A stretch of DNA of 64,000 nucleotides from Megaustenia siamemsis. Taxonomy: Eukaryota > Mollusca > Gastropoda > Stylommatophora > Ariophantidae. The position numbers were made by a program, and so were the translations under genes. Below, in pieces: positions 30,960 to 43,765 of this stretch. A model generated the notes under the pieces. That model did not search any database and was not told where the DNA came from. It saw nothing but the letters and a program-made list of their open reading frames with translations. Position 1 is the stretch's first letter; every line of letters begins with the position of its first letter. Location: contig JAVIAB010000073.1 of assembly GCA_032433765.1 (NCBI GenBank), positions 55,789,565 to 55,853,564 of the forward strand. The letters are read 5' to 3'.

Positions 30960-32990
30960 TCCAAACAGTTCATATCTTATTTTCAAGACAATCCATATCT
31001 TGTTATTTCCAAAAAGTTCATATCTTATTTTCAAGACAATCCATATCTTGTTATTTCCAAACAGTTCATATCTTATTTTCAAGACAATCCATATCTTGTT
31101 ATTTCCAAACAGTTCATATCTTATTTTCAAGACAATCCATATCTTGTTATTTCCAAACAGTTCATATCTTATTTTCAAGACAATCCATATCTTGTTGTCT
31201 CCAAGACAGTTCATATCTTATTTTCAAGACAATCCATATCTTGTTATTTCCAAACAGTTCATATCTTATTTTCAAGACAATCCATATCTTGTTATTTCCA
31301 AACAGTTCATATCTTATTTTCAAGACAATCCATATCTTGTTATTTCCAAACAGTTCATATCTTATTTTCAAGACAATCCATATCTTGTTGTCTCCAAGAC
31401 AGTTCATAAATTATTTTCAAGATAATCCATATCTTGTTATTTCCAAAAAGTTCATATCTTATTTTCAAGACAGTGCATATCTTGTTGTCTCCAAGACAGT
31501 TCATATCTAATTTTCAAGATAATCCATATCTTGTTATTTCCAAACAGTTCATATCTTATTTTCAAGACAGTGCATATCTTGTTGTCTCCAATACAGTTCA
31601 TATCGTGTTGTTACCAAAACAGGTCATATCTTGTTGTTTCCAAGACAGTTCCTATCTTGTTTTCAAGACAGTGCATATCTTGTTCTTTCCATGACAGTAC
31701 ACATCTTGTTGTTTCCAAGACAGTTCATATCTTGTTGTTTCCAAGACAGTGCACATCTTGTTGTTACCAACACAGTTCATATCTTGTTGTTACCAAGACT
31801 GTTCATATCTTGTTGTTACCAAGACAGTTCATATGTTGTTGTTACCAAGACAGTTCATGTCGTGTTGTTTCCAAGACAGTTCATGTCGTGTTGTTTCCAA
31901 GACAGTTCATGTCGTGTTGTTTCCAAGACAGTTCATGTCGTGTTGTTTCCAAGACAGTTCATATCTTGTTACCAAGACAGTTCATATCGTGTTGTTTCCA
32001 AGACAGTTCATAGCTTGTTTCCAAGACAGTTCATGTCGTGTTGTTTCCAAGACAGTTCATATCGTGTTGTTTCCAAGACAGTTCATATCGTGTTGTTACC
32101 AAGACTGTTCATATCTTGTTGTTACCAAGACAGTTCATATGTTGTTGTTACCAAGACAGTTCATATCTTGTTGTTACCAAGACAGTTTATATCTTGTTGT
32201 TACCAAGACAGTTCATATCTTGTTGTTACCAAGACAGTTCATATCTTGTTGTTACCAAGACAGTTCATATGTTGTTTCCAAGACAGTTCATGTCGTGTTG
32301 TTTCCAAGACAGTTCATATCGTGTTGTTTCCAAGACAGTTCATATCTTGTTGTTTCCAAGACAGTTCATATCTTGTTTCCATGACAGTTCATATCGTGTT
32401 GTTTCCAAGACAGTTCATGTCGTGTTGTTTCCAAGACAGTTCATATCGTGTTGTTTCCAAGACAGTTCATATCGTGTTGTTTCCAAGACAGTTCATGTCG
32501 TGTTGTTTCCAAGACAGTTCATATCTTGTTACCAAGACAGTTCATATCGTGTTGTTTCCAAGACAGTTCATAGCTTGTTTCCAAGACAGTTCATGTCGTG
32601 TTGTTTCCAAGACAGTTCATATCGTGTTGTTTCCAAGACAGTTCATATCGTGTTGTTTCCAAGACAGTTCATATCGTGTTGTTTCCAAGACAGTTCATAT
32701 CTTGTTGTTACCAAAACAGGTCACATCTTCTTGTTACCAAGACAGTTCATATCTTGTTGTTACCAAGACAGTTCATATCTTGTTGTTACCAAGACAGTTC
32801 ATATCTTGTTGTTACCAAGACAGTTCATATCTTGTTGTTACCAAGACAGTTCATATCTTGTTGTTACCAAGACAGTTCATATCTTGTTGTTTCCAAGACA
32901 GTTCATTTCTTGTTGTTTTCAAGACAGTTCATATCTTGTTGTTTCCAAGACAGTGCATATATTGTTGTTTCCAAGACAGTCTCATAGCAT
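30960..32990 (+). repeat. 26-bp minisatellite family, forward array (first third as 48-bp dimers)
   Basis: The main unit is TTCATATCTTGTTGTTTCC followed by AAGACAG, with a TTACC variant. From 30960 to about 31600 the unit is a 48-bp dimer of diverged halves (TTATTTTCAAGACAATCC and TTGTTATTTCCAAACAG). Each unit contains short dyads (CAAGA...TCTTG). Long frames in all three forward phases come from this repeat and are not genes. Confidence 0.95.
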
Positions 32991-35109
32991 AGACAAGGTA
33001 GTGTCAACAAAGAACCACAATGATGCCACCAAATTCAATAGTGTAAGGTTCAAATCTAAATGCCACAATTATTTGTGTGTGTGTGTGTGTTATTTCTTGC
33101 CTCTTTATCATTTTCTGATAAGTTATCCAGTCCCTAGTTCTATCGGAAGTCGATTAAAAAAATAGATAAGTGTTGAAGTTAAGAAAATGAAAAGAATATT
33201 TGATGTCTGAATTGTACAATTTATAAACGCCTATCAATACTCAAATGGTACTAAATAACGACTCAAACTGTGTTTGCATTGAAACTTTCTCTGTGATCAG
33301 GAAATATATTAAAGTACTGATGGACATTCTAAGAGTTCAGAGACGATGGTCCTGTGTAGAAGTATATGGGATCATATTAGTCTAAACCACATCACACGAG
33401 TAGACACGAAAAGATCGATGAATAATTTTATCCAAACGCATAAGAACTTCAAAGACGCTTTTGATTTCAACCACAAAAGTGATCGCATTAAAGATCTAAA
33501 GAAGCAACACGAGAGATCCCCCACGTCTGCGTCAGTAGTGCGGCATCTGTTACTAAGATAGTGACCTATTCCTTGAAGGGTTAAAATGTTTAGAGCAGCC
33601 ACGATCTGTTTTTCTTGCTTCAAAGTCACGCAATGCCAGCTTATCCGTTAGAATTTAACAACCAGTACACGACATATGTCTCGACCAAGTACGCAATTTA
33701 AGTCCTCACTTTCGACGGGTTTTATCGTCTGCTTCACAAACTGTTGCCAGTACGAAACTGATAATAATTCCCTTGAAGCAATAATTGGACCGGAAACTAC
33801 AATGTGGATACAGCAGTAGTGAGTAATCGGTTCAGCGCAGTGAGTTCAAACCGTTATAGTTGCAAACTAATAAAAAATTGAAGTTCGTTGTGTGTGAACA
33901 CTGCTTTACGTTTCTCTAATCTCTTTCCCGCTTCAGTTTTATCTTCTGCCCATGGAGATGCTGTAGTATTAGCATATAAATGTGTCATTCACAACTAGAT
34001 GCTTCTAATCATATCTTTGACGATCGTGTTTATTTTATTTTATTTACTTTGTGAGTGATCCAGTGGGATCAAGGTCGGCTGTGTTGAGCACCGAACTCTT
34101 TCAGAGACCGGCGGGTAAAAAATTCAAATGTTCATGTTTAGCACTCACAAGAAGTCTAAGCAGGTGACATCTAAAAATGATTGGAGGTAGTAGTGTGTCG
34201 CTGCTTGATTAAAGTACAAAGAAACGATAATTAAAATTACTCGCATCTTACAAATCTCAAAAGGCTGGTTAATTATTAAGAAATAATAATTAATAATTAG
34301 TGTGCATTTTGAAATTTGTAACATGGCCTTCGCCTGTGCTTCGGAGTTTGTGTACACCTCAAAGGTATACATGTTTTATCAGATAAGTGTTGTTAAAGGA
34401 CAATCACAAGTACACCCAAAGTGATGACGATCATCAACAAAATACAGAAAACATCTTTTTCCGATTATTATTTATTTTTCTTTCTTTCTTGTTTTCAATC
34501 ATTTTAGCTTGTTTCTCTTTCTTTTTGTCCCTCTTGCTTTACTGTTTCTGAATTCGCGGTAGCGAAATATTAAGTGTGTTAGACTACTGACCAGTTGAGT
34601 CCTAGTTCGATTACCAAAATTCAAGAACTTTTTTTTTATTTACTTGAACAGAAAAGACTTTGGTGTTTACACGGTATCTGAAAATATGTTCAAGGGTTAT
34701 CATCTGTGAATATTGGACGAACGGACGTAGTGCTGACTACATCAACCATAATATACTAACGGTTACAGAAAAAAAATGAATAATAAAATTATATTGCACA
34801 TAGCCTAGAAGATATGAATTTATATCGTGTTTCTCCTTCAAACCACATCTCTTCAAATTTAATTGTCCCACTAGATCATTTGTTTTCCCATTTGCTCGCC
34901 TATTCTATTTTTTTTGTTTTACATTTACTCGTCACTTTTTAAACTGTTCATCTTAGTGGCATTCTTACCTCCCTTTACGTTCTCTATCTTCTCCTTCATT
35001 TATCCTTTCTCCTTGTACCATTCTATTTATTTTGGGACCTCTTTTTTTCAAACCACTATCTATCCTCACTGGATAGCTTGGTGTCATGGCATGGAAAACA
35101 GTCAACAAC
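32991..35109. other. Spacer between inverted arrays; no recognisable gene
   Basis: A GT microsatellite lies near 33076. A 71-codon frame at 33346-33561 is unrecognised. Near 34555-34615 a tRNA-like pattern (CGCGGTAGCGAAA... and TAGTTCGATTACC) suggests a SINE head. Nothing else is supported. Confidence 0.35.
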
Positions 35110-35202
35110 AGAACTGATACGACGCACTGTAGATAGAAGATTGTGGAACGACATGATCGCCTACGCCATCCGGAATGGCACATGATGATGATGATGATCT
35201 AT
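35110..35202 (+). mobile_element. LINE-A 3' end fragment with GATGAT tail
   Basis: ATTGTGGAACGACATGATCG, then CCTACGCCATCC and (GATGAT)n match the end of the other LINE-A copies. Only the last 80 or so bases remain. Confidence 0.65.
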
Positions 35203-35324
35203 CCTCACGCTTCTCTACTCTTTTATCACTTTTTCTGTCACTAACTCATCTTTTTCGCTCCCATACAGTTTCTCCTTCTCTTCAACTTTTACACTGTACA
35301 CCTTGGCTATCATGCAGACTGTAT

Positions 35325-36627
35325 TGGAAACAACAAGAGATTAACTGTCTTGGTAACAATAAGATATGTACAGTCTTGGTAACAACAAGATATGAACTGT
35401 CTTGGTAACAACAAGATATGAACTGATTTGGTAACAACAAGATATGAACTGTCTTGGTAACAACAAAATATGAACTGTCTTGGTAACAACAAGATATGAA
35501 CTGTCTTGGTAACAACAAAATATGAACTGTCTTGGTAACAACAAGATATGAACTGTCTTGGTAACAACAAGATATAAACTGTCTTGGTAACAACAAGATA
35601 TGAACTGTCTTGGTAACAACAAGATATGAACTGTCTTGGTAACAACAAGATAGGAACTGTTATGGTAACAACAAAATATGAACTGTCTTGGTAACAACAC
35701 GATATGAACTGTCTTGGTAACAACAAAATATGAACTGTCTTGGTAACAACAAAATATGAACTGTCTTGGTAACAACAAGATATGAACTGTCTTGGTAACA
35801 ACAAAATATGAACTGTCTTGGTAACAACAAAATATGAACTGTCTTGGTAACAACAAAATATGAACTGTCTTGGTAACAACAAAATATGAACTGTCTTGGT
35901 AACAACACGATATGAACTGTCTTGGTAACAACAAGATATGAACTGTCTTGGTAACAACAAGACATGAACTGTCATGATAACAACAAGATATGCACTATCT
36001 TGGAAACAACAAGATATGAACTGTCTTGGTAACAACAAGATATGAACTGTCTTGGTAACAACAAGATATGAACTGTCATGATAACAACAAGATATGCACT
36101 ATCTTGGAAACAACAAGATATGAACTGTCTTGGTAACAACAAGATATGAACTGTCTTGGTAACAACAAGACATGAACTGTCATGATAACAACAAGATATG
36201 AACTGTCTTGGTAACAACAAGATATGCACTGTCATGATAACAACAAGATATGCACTATCTTGGAAACAACAAGATATGAACTGTCTTGGTAACAACAAGA
36301 TATGAACTGTCTTGGTAACAACAAGATATGTACTGTTTTGGTAACAACAAGATATGAACTGTCTTGGTAACAACACGATATGAACTGTCTTGGTAACAAC
36401 AAGACATGAACTGTCTTGGAAACAACAAAATATGCACTGTCTTGGTAACAACAAGATATGAACTGTCTTGGTAACAACAAGATATGAACTGTCTTGGTAA
36501 CAACAAAATATGCACTGTCTTGGTAACAACAAAATATGCACTGTCTTGGTAACAAGAAGATATGAACTGTCTTGGAAACAACAAGATATGTACTGTCTTG
36601 GAAACAACAAGATATGTACTATCTTTC
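35325..36627 (-). repeat. 26-bp minisatellite family, reverse array, about 50 copies
   Basis: The unit on the plus strand is GAACTGTCTTGGTAACAACA followed by AGATAT, the reverse complement of the unit at 30960-32990. Variants include GGAAACAAC, AAAATATG and GTCATGATAAC. Blocks of several units ending in TGCACTATCTTGGAAAC recur near 35990, 36090 and 36250, showing multi-unit duplication. Confidence 0.95.
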
Positions 36628-37319
36628 TGTACTGTCATTGTTACCTAATATAACTAACATCCCGTCTCATGATATTTCTCCTAAGTTCACAGATCTCACA
36701 ACTCAAACGCAATCCACAACACAGCGCTTCTACATGCATCTTATGTCCTCTTTAGGGCGCATGATGAAAGTGTATTTAGTTGTCGCCGAGTGAAAACGAT
36801 AAGGAAAGAAGGAAACAGCTATACTAATGCCAAAACTGTTCTTAGCTATTACTTTGAGAATCACTGATTTAAACACCCTACGACTCTCGTTAAAACCTTT
36901 TATTTTTTTACTTTAGCAGTTACCGTTTCTCAAGCACTTCAGCCTCTTCCATCAAAGTTCATCTGATGTTTTCAGTTCGTTCATCAATTCCCCACTTTTT
37001 TTTTTGTGCAACCTCGATCAATATTCAACAAACCTTCAGCATTCCGTCAAAATGCAAAGATTTCCTTGTACTATTGCCTAATTCGAGCCCCCATTGCGGG
37101 GGGAGGTACGCAGCCCTGCAATCAGTATCGGCAGTTAGGGTCCTGGTTGGCGTCCTAATTCTTACAGGATCCGCTGTAATGAGTGGAGATCCTGGTGAAG
37201 GGGTGCAATTCAAACCATCTCCTTTCAGTTTTCGTCTGGAATTGAAGGGTCTCACAATGTTAGGGGGTTACTCTTCATGCACTTTCTCTCGTTCTTATTC
37301 CTTGTAAATATACAGACAA
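36628..37319. other. No recognised gene; GC-richer patch
   Basis: From 37070 to 37260 base composition is more balanced and both strands are open (plus 36966-37307, minus 37025-37255). The peptides contain no motif I know. It may be an old element fragment. Confidence 0.3.
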
Positions 37320-37680
37320 ACTGACAAAACAGAAAGAAACAACGAGGAGAAATGTGTTAGAAAGGGGAGGGCAGACATTAGGGAACTGGACGGCAGAAAT
37401 ATCAGAAGGACGCACAAAAAACAGAATTAGATTACAAATTTAAGACATGGGGATAACGACAGATATGTGAGAACAGGGAGACAGACATACACGAAAAAAA
37501 AACAGATATTGCAAAGACGACAGCTAAAAAGAGGACAAGAGAAGCGGCCAAGTAGACACAGAAAATGATAGTCAGACAGACAATAAGACATTAAGAAAGC
37601 CAATCAGACAGACAGAAGACAAAGAGCCAGATATATGCAATAGAACAGACAGTGAAAATGATAGGCACGCAAGCAAACAG

Positions 37681-37715
<35 letters not shown>

Positions 37716-37979
37716 CAGGCAAACAGATAAAGAGACAAGACAAGCAGGCAACCAAACAGAGAAAGGTAGACAGCCAGATAAATGAACTGAGAGACAACTA
37801 AAGTTGTGTAGGCAGTGGGTTAACGGACGGACGGACGGACGGACGGACGGACGGACGGACGGACGGACGGACGGACGGACGGACGGACGGACGGACGGAC
37901 GGACGGACGGACGGACGGACGGACGGACGGACGGACGGACGGACGGACGGACGGACGGACGGACGGACGGACGACAGAC

Positions 37980-38069
<90 letters not shown>

Positions 38070-38149
38070 TAGATAGATAGATAGATAGATAGATGGATAG
38101 ATGGATAGATGGATAGATGGATGGATGGATGGATGGATGGATGGATAAC
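37320..38149. repeat. Composite tetranucleotide microsatellite with decayed flank
   Basis: 37826-37972 is (GGAC)n, about 37 units; 37975-38068 is (GACA)n; 38069-38092 is (GATA)n; then GATG/GATA mixtures to 38148. Upstream, 37320-37800 is strongly enriched for GACAGA-like words and has (GA)n at 37685-37713, so it looks like an older decayed part of the same tract. Confidence 0.9.
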
Positions 38150-38599
38150 ACGAAATATACAGTGCTCTAGCTTCGCATTTCTACACCAATACGTGCTATC
38201 AATCATCGTTCTAATAGATGTAGCATCAGACAGAGAGAGCACCATTTGAATTAGACAGCCCGGAGATTAGTTACCCGACCCGTACAGCTAGGTTTAGTCA
38301 AAGGCTAAGAATTAATTAACAGGAACAGTACACTTCTGCACCCGTTAGTTTCAATAACAAAAAACTACCCTCACTTGCGGTACATCTTCTTTTGATTTTT
38401 AACGTAGCAGGATTGATCTTTGAAAAACTGACTTGACACAGACGATGCTGTATTTAGAAATTGTAGCTTGTAATATCAGTGTGGTGATTAGACTGCTGGC
38501 TTCGGGATGATGTGGATTTATGTTCAATCCTAAAGTGACACTCCTCACAGAACCCAGCTAAGAAAAAGGAAATTGTGTTTACCTCTTTGATCTGGGAAA
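38150..38599. other. No recognisable gene; possible tRNA-like block
   Basis: GTGTGGTGATTAGACTGCTG near 38480 and ATGTTCAATCC near 38520 loosely resemble tRNA A and B boxes. Otherwise nothing is seen. Confidence 0.3.
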
Positions 38600-39565
38600 G
38601 TGTAGTTTTGGTTTACTTTACTTTAGTTTAGTTTGGTTTACTTTACTTTAGTTATTTTGGTTTACTTTACTTTAGTTTAGTTTGGTTTACTTTACTTTAG
38701 TTTAGTTTGGTTTACTTTACTTTACTTTAGTTGAGTTTGGTTTACTTTACTTTACTTTAGTTTAGTTTGGTTTACTTTACTTTAGTTGAGTTTGGTTTAC
38801 TTTACTTTACTTTAGTTTAGTTTGGTTTACTTTACTTTACTTTAGTTTAGTTTGGTTTACTTTACTTTAGTTTAGTTTGGTTTACTTTACTTTAGTTTAG
38901 TTTGGTTTACTTTACTTTACTTTAGTTTGGTTTACTTTACTTTACTTTACTTTAGTTTGGTTTACTTTACTTTACTTTAGTTTAGTTTGGTTTACTTTAC
39001 TTTAGTTTAGTTTGGTTTACTTTACTTTAGTTTAGTTTGGTTTACTTTACTTTACTTTAGTTTGGTTTGGTTTACTTTACTTTACTTTAGTTTAGTTTGG
39101 TTTACTTTATTTTACTTTAGTTTAGTTTGGTTTACTTTACTTTACTTTAGTTGAGTTTGGTTTACTTTACTTTAGTTTAGTTTGGTTTGGTTTACTTTAC
39201 TTTACTTCAGTTTAGTTTGGTTTACTTTACTTTAGTTTAGTTTGGTTTACTTTACTTTAGTTGAGTTTGGTTTACTTTACTTTACTTTAGTTTAGTTTGG
39301 TTTACTTTACTTTACTTCAGTTTAGTTTGGTTTACTTTACTTTACTTTAGTTTAGTTTGGTTTACTTTACTTTAGTTTAGTTTGGTTTACTTTACTTTAC
39401 TTTAGTTTAGTTTGGTTTACTTTACTTTACTTTAGTTTAGTTTGGTTTACTTTACTTTACTTTAGTTTAGTTTGGTTTACTTTACTTTAGTTTAGTTTGG
39501 TTTACTTTACTTTACTTTAGTTTAGTTTGGTTTACTTTACTTAGTTTAGTTTGGTTTAGCTAGTT
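38600..39565. repeat. Pentamer-based minisatellite (25-bp modal unit)
   Basis: The modal unit is TTTAC TTTAC TTTAG TTTAG TTTGG, five related pentamers. Unit length changes in steps of five (20, 25, 30 bp) by gain or loss of TTTAC or TTTAG. Rare variants are TTGAG, TTCAG and one TTTAT. There are about 40 units. Confidence 0.93.
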
Positions 39566-39998
39566 TGTTAAGTGTTTTTAGTTTAGTCGACATATTATAT
39601 TCATTGTACAAGGTCGACAGCTCCATAATGCTCAGATTCCATCCTTAGTATGTTCCTCAGAACGTCCGCCACACACTAGCGAATGCACTGACGATGGTTT
39701 CAGCTCAGATGCATGAAATCCGTACCACTTGCGAAGACCTTGACTCTAATCTCTTTAGTCGCTTCTTACGACATGCCTAGCAGGTGACGTTGGCTCTACT
39801 ATTAACTCGTCTAACCGTGGTACGCTGATCGCCAGATCGACGTTGGAAAAAAAACAACTATAGGAGCAGATGCACTGGCCATCTCATATTCACTATTGAG
39901 CTCAACACTTCACTCTACAATGAGATATTTGTTGGACATCTTTTAGTCTTCACCCTTTCTCTGTCTGTCTGTCTGTCTCTCTCTCTCCATGTATGAGA
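39566..39998. other. No recognisable feature
   Basis: Ordinary sequence, ending in a short CTGT/CT simple repeat near 39960-39985. Confidence 0.4.
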
Positions 39999-40011
39999 TG
40001 TTTTTGACTAT

Positions 40012-40267
40012 AAAAAAGTAAAGTACCACGTCACGCCAAGTGGCGTATAGGGAATATAGTGTTAGTGACCATACATTTTACAGATCTTCGGCACATGATT
40101 TTTGGGGTAATGTGGTTGGTATTAAGCCCGTGCCGCTTTACTTTCCCAGAAAAAAAAATCCGGTACCCATTAAAGGCTTGGTGAACCGGAAGCCCTCGTT
40201 TGGGATCGAACCCTACCTCTTGTCCTTTATAGTCCAGTTCACTAACTACTGAGCTATCGCGGCTCCC
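40012..40267 (-). mobile_element. SINE1, copy 3
   Basis: This is a reverse-orientation copy with the head (GGGAGCCGCGATAGCTCAGT) at the right end and the tail at the left. A perfect 13-bp target-site duplication, TGTTTTTGACTAT, is at 39999-40011 and 40268-40280, overlapping the first base of the head by at most one position. Confidence 0.92.
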
Positions 40268-40280
40268 TGTTTTTGACTAT

Positions 40281-41574
40281 GTAATGGCTTTTTTCTGTCT
40301 TTCAACTAAACTTTCCCTAAAACAACCACACAGACTCACGACAATCAAACACCCTTCCAACAGGACACACTACACTTTTACCTGATATTCTCAAAGCTTC
40401 TAGTTTTCCCCAGTGCTGTCTAACTATTAGTATGATCTGTAAGAATTACTTGATTTCTAGCTCCCATCGTCTCTTAGACAGCCTCGCTTTTGGTGAACTA
40501 TGTCTTTCATTAATGTTCTTTCAGAACAATTTCCGTGTTTGATATTGCGATAACATGTCAATTTTCTTGCTTTCATTAAATCCATTTGTCAGGTTTATGT
40601 ATTTCCTTTTCTCCTAAGATACCTTTGGTTATTTCTTTTGTGCATTCTGGAAATGTGGTATATCTTTCTAGACAAATGCGTTGCTACCTTCCTTCCTTAC
40701 CCCACAGTTCTTGGGATTGTTGGGGCTCTATTGACAAACTTCATCTACCTTTTCCATCGATCACTATTTAGCAGGTACTCAAAGGGACTCTGTGAAATTG
40801 AAGAATGTCCATTCTTTGCTGTTATATTCCCATCTCTTTCTTTATCTATCACTTCATCAAATCCCCTTTCATAGTTTCTAGCAGAATTGTTCTTGTCATA
40901 CCAGATGACCGAGATACGTTAACTAATCATTTATATTTTTGGGTTTCTTCACAATAATCAAAATATTACTATTGTGTGTATACTTTTCTTTCCAAACTGC
41001 TTAAGTGAGCATCCAATGTATACACTCGTAAGTTTAATTTGATTTCTCACAATGAGTTTACGCTAACCAAAATACAAACATCAGTTGCCAAAAATGTTTC
41101 TTCTATTCTTTGTGAAGCAACAAATCGAATTAGAAGAATCGATCGTTACAGACTGTTACATTTTAATGAAATGCGAAGATAACTCAGAAGTAAGACAACT
41201 CTTACGAACTTTTCATGTCTGACTTGAAATGGCACCCTGGTGCATCGAGAACGTGACAGCATTGCGTGAATTAATCCATTTGGGACACCGGTTTTAAACA
41301 AATAGGCGGGTTCATAAACTTCCCTTTCTTGAAAAACGCCCGTGTTCTTGTGTAAGAAAGACAGATTGATTCTTCTGGGTAAATTGATTTTAAGATATTG
41401 TGGAGATGTTAGCTTCAGTAAAGACAAAAACCCACATTGTTTCTATAAATAGGATAACAATTGGAGGGGTGGGGTGGGAAGTCTAAAAGGAGAAGTAAGG
41501 GGAGGTAAGACGTTGGTCTATGAAGAGGTAGATCCTAATCCTTAATCCCGCCATAAACCATGGAGATTTCTCTC
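40281..41574. other. No recognisable gene
   Basis: AT-rich, with short unrecognised frames (for example minus 41146-41427, 93 codons). No motif supports any of them. Confidence 0.35.
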
Positions 41575-41700
41575 TTTGGAGTCCGTGGTTTCTTTGTTTT
41601 TTTTCCTTTCCCCTGGTCTCTAAGAAGGTAGTTCCGATGTCCACTTCTCGCGTATGATGGTAAAAAAGAGTCAAATGTACACTCTGCGTGCGATAAAAAC
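41575..41700 (+). repeat. Dispersed repeat R4, partial copy 3
   Basis: GTCCGTGGTTTCTT, GGTCTCTAAGAAGGTAG, TCCGATGTCC and a GTACACTCTGCGTGCG block follow the order seen in R4 at 3155-3975. It is diverged and short. Confidence 0.45.
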
Positions 41701-41904
41701 CGGTAGGTAGTTTAAAGTCAAGAAGTGAGTTAAAAGTTGCTTATGCCCTGGTAAAATTGTTAAATTAGAAAAGCCTCAGATGAAGAAGCATATGTGGGGC
41801 AAAAAGGCGTATGAATTGTGGCTTGCAGTAAACTACAGACATAACATACCAACGCCCACGTAGAGGGTGACAGCTAAGAAGAAAAGTAAGAAGAATAAAC
41901 AATT

Positions 41905-43765
41905 TTAGTCGCTTAGGCGACCTTACCATCGTCAGGGGCTGAAGTCGCTATAGGTGGCCCTACAACAGTTATGGGCTGAAAGTCGCTATAGGTGGCCCTA
42001 CAACAGTTATGGGATGAAAGTCGCTATAGGTGGCCCTACAACAGTTATGGGCTGAGGTCGCTTTAGGTGGCCCTACAACAGTTAGGGGCTGAAGTCGCTA
42101 TAGGTGGCCCTACAACAGTTAGGGGCTGAAGTCGCTATAGGTGGCCCTACAAAAGTTATGGACTGAAAGTCGCTATAGGTGGCCCTACAACAGATAGGGG
42201 CTGAAGTCGCTATAGGTCGCCCTACAAAAGTTATGGACTGAAAGTCGCTATAGGTGGCCCTACAACAGTTATGGGCTGAAAGTCGCTATAGGTGGCCCTA
42301 CAACAGATAGGGGCTGAAGTCGCTATAGGTCGCCCTACAAAAGTTATGGACTGAAAGTCGCTATAGGTGGCCCTACAAAAGATAGGGGCTGAAATCGCAT
42401 AGGCGGCCCTACCATATTTAGGAGCTGAGGTCGCTATAGGCGGCCCTAAAATAGTTAGGGGCTGAAGTCGCTATAGGCAGCCCTACAATAGTTAGGGGCT
42501 GAAGTCGCTATAGGCAGCCCTACAATAGTTAGGGGCTGAAGTCGCTATAGGCAGCCGTACAATAGTTATGGGCTGAAGTCGCTATTCGCGGCTCTCTACA
42601 ACAGTTAGGGGCTGAAGTCGCTATAGGCGGCCCTACAATAGTTAGAGGTTGAAGTTGCTATAGGCGGTCCTACAATAGTTAGGGGCTGAAATCGCTATAG
42701 GCGGTCCTACAATAGTTAGGGGCTGAAGTCGCTATAGGCGGTCCTACAATAGTTAGAGGCTGAAGTCGCTATAGGCGGCCCTACAATAGTTAGGGGCTGA
42801 AGTCGCTATAGGCGGCCCTACAATAGTTAGGGCCTCAAGTCGCTATAGGCGGCCCTAGAATAGTTAGGGGCTTAAGTCGCTATAGGCGGCCCTACAATAG
42901 TTTGGGCCTGAAGTCGCTATATGCGGCCCTACAATAGTTAGGGGCTGAAGTCGCTATTGACGGCCCTACAATAGTTTGGGCCTGAAACCGCTAAAGGCGG
43001 CCCTACAATAGTTAGGGGCTGAAGTCACTATTGGCTGCTCTCTACAATAGTTAGGGCCTGAAATCGCTATAGGCGACCCTAAAATAGTAAGGGCCTGAAA
43101 TCGCTATAGGCGGCCCTACAATAGTTAGGGCCTGAAATCGCTATAGGCGGCCCTACAATAGTTAGGGCCTGAAATCACTATAGGCGGCCCTACAATAATT
43201 AGGGGCTGAAGTCGCTATTGGCGGCTCTCTACAATAGTTAGGGCCTGAAGTCGTTATTGGCGGCCCTACAATAGTTAGGGGCTGAAGTCGCTATTGGCGG
43301 CCCTACAATAGTTTTGGTCTGAAGTCGCTTTTGGCGGCCCTACAATAGTTTTGGCCTGAAGTCGCTATTGGCGGCCCTACAAGAGTTTGGGCATGAAGTC
43401 GCTATAGTCGGCCCCACAATAGTTTGGGGCTGAAGTCGCTATAGTCGGCCCTACAATAGTTAGGGGCTGAAGTAGCTATAGACGACCCTACAATAGTTAG
43501 GAGCTGAAGTCTCTATAGTCGGTCCTACAATAGTTTGGGGCTGAAGTCGCTATAGGCGGCCCTACAATAGTTTGGCGCTGAAGTCGCTATTGGCGGCCCT
43601 ACAATAGTAAGGGGCTAAGGTGCTGCAGGCGGCTCAACAATATTTAGGGTCTCCAGTCGCTATAGTCAGCCCTACAATGGTTACGGGCCGAAGTCGCTTA
43701 AGTCGTTAACGGGGGCCCTACAATAGTTAGGGGCTTAGTCGCTAAAGACGACACTGCAATTAATT
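41905..43765. repeat. 37-bp minisatellite, about 49 copies
   Basis: The consensus is GAAGTCGCTATAGGCGGCCC followed by TACAATAGTTAGGGGCT. The left third has GGTGGCCCTACAACAG instead of GGCGGCCCTACAATAG, so the array is a gradient of two subfamilies. Ends are more diverged than the middle. Confidence 0.93.

Noticed and set aside
31631..33165. Long ORFs (up to 453 codons) in the 26-bp array and similar frames at 35310-36638
   Set aside because: All phases of the repeat lack stops, so overlapping frames appear in several phases. The peptide changes phase with each indel and there are no unique ends.
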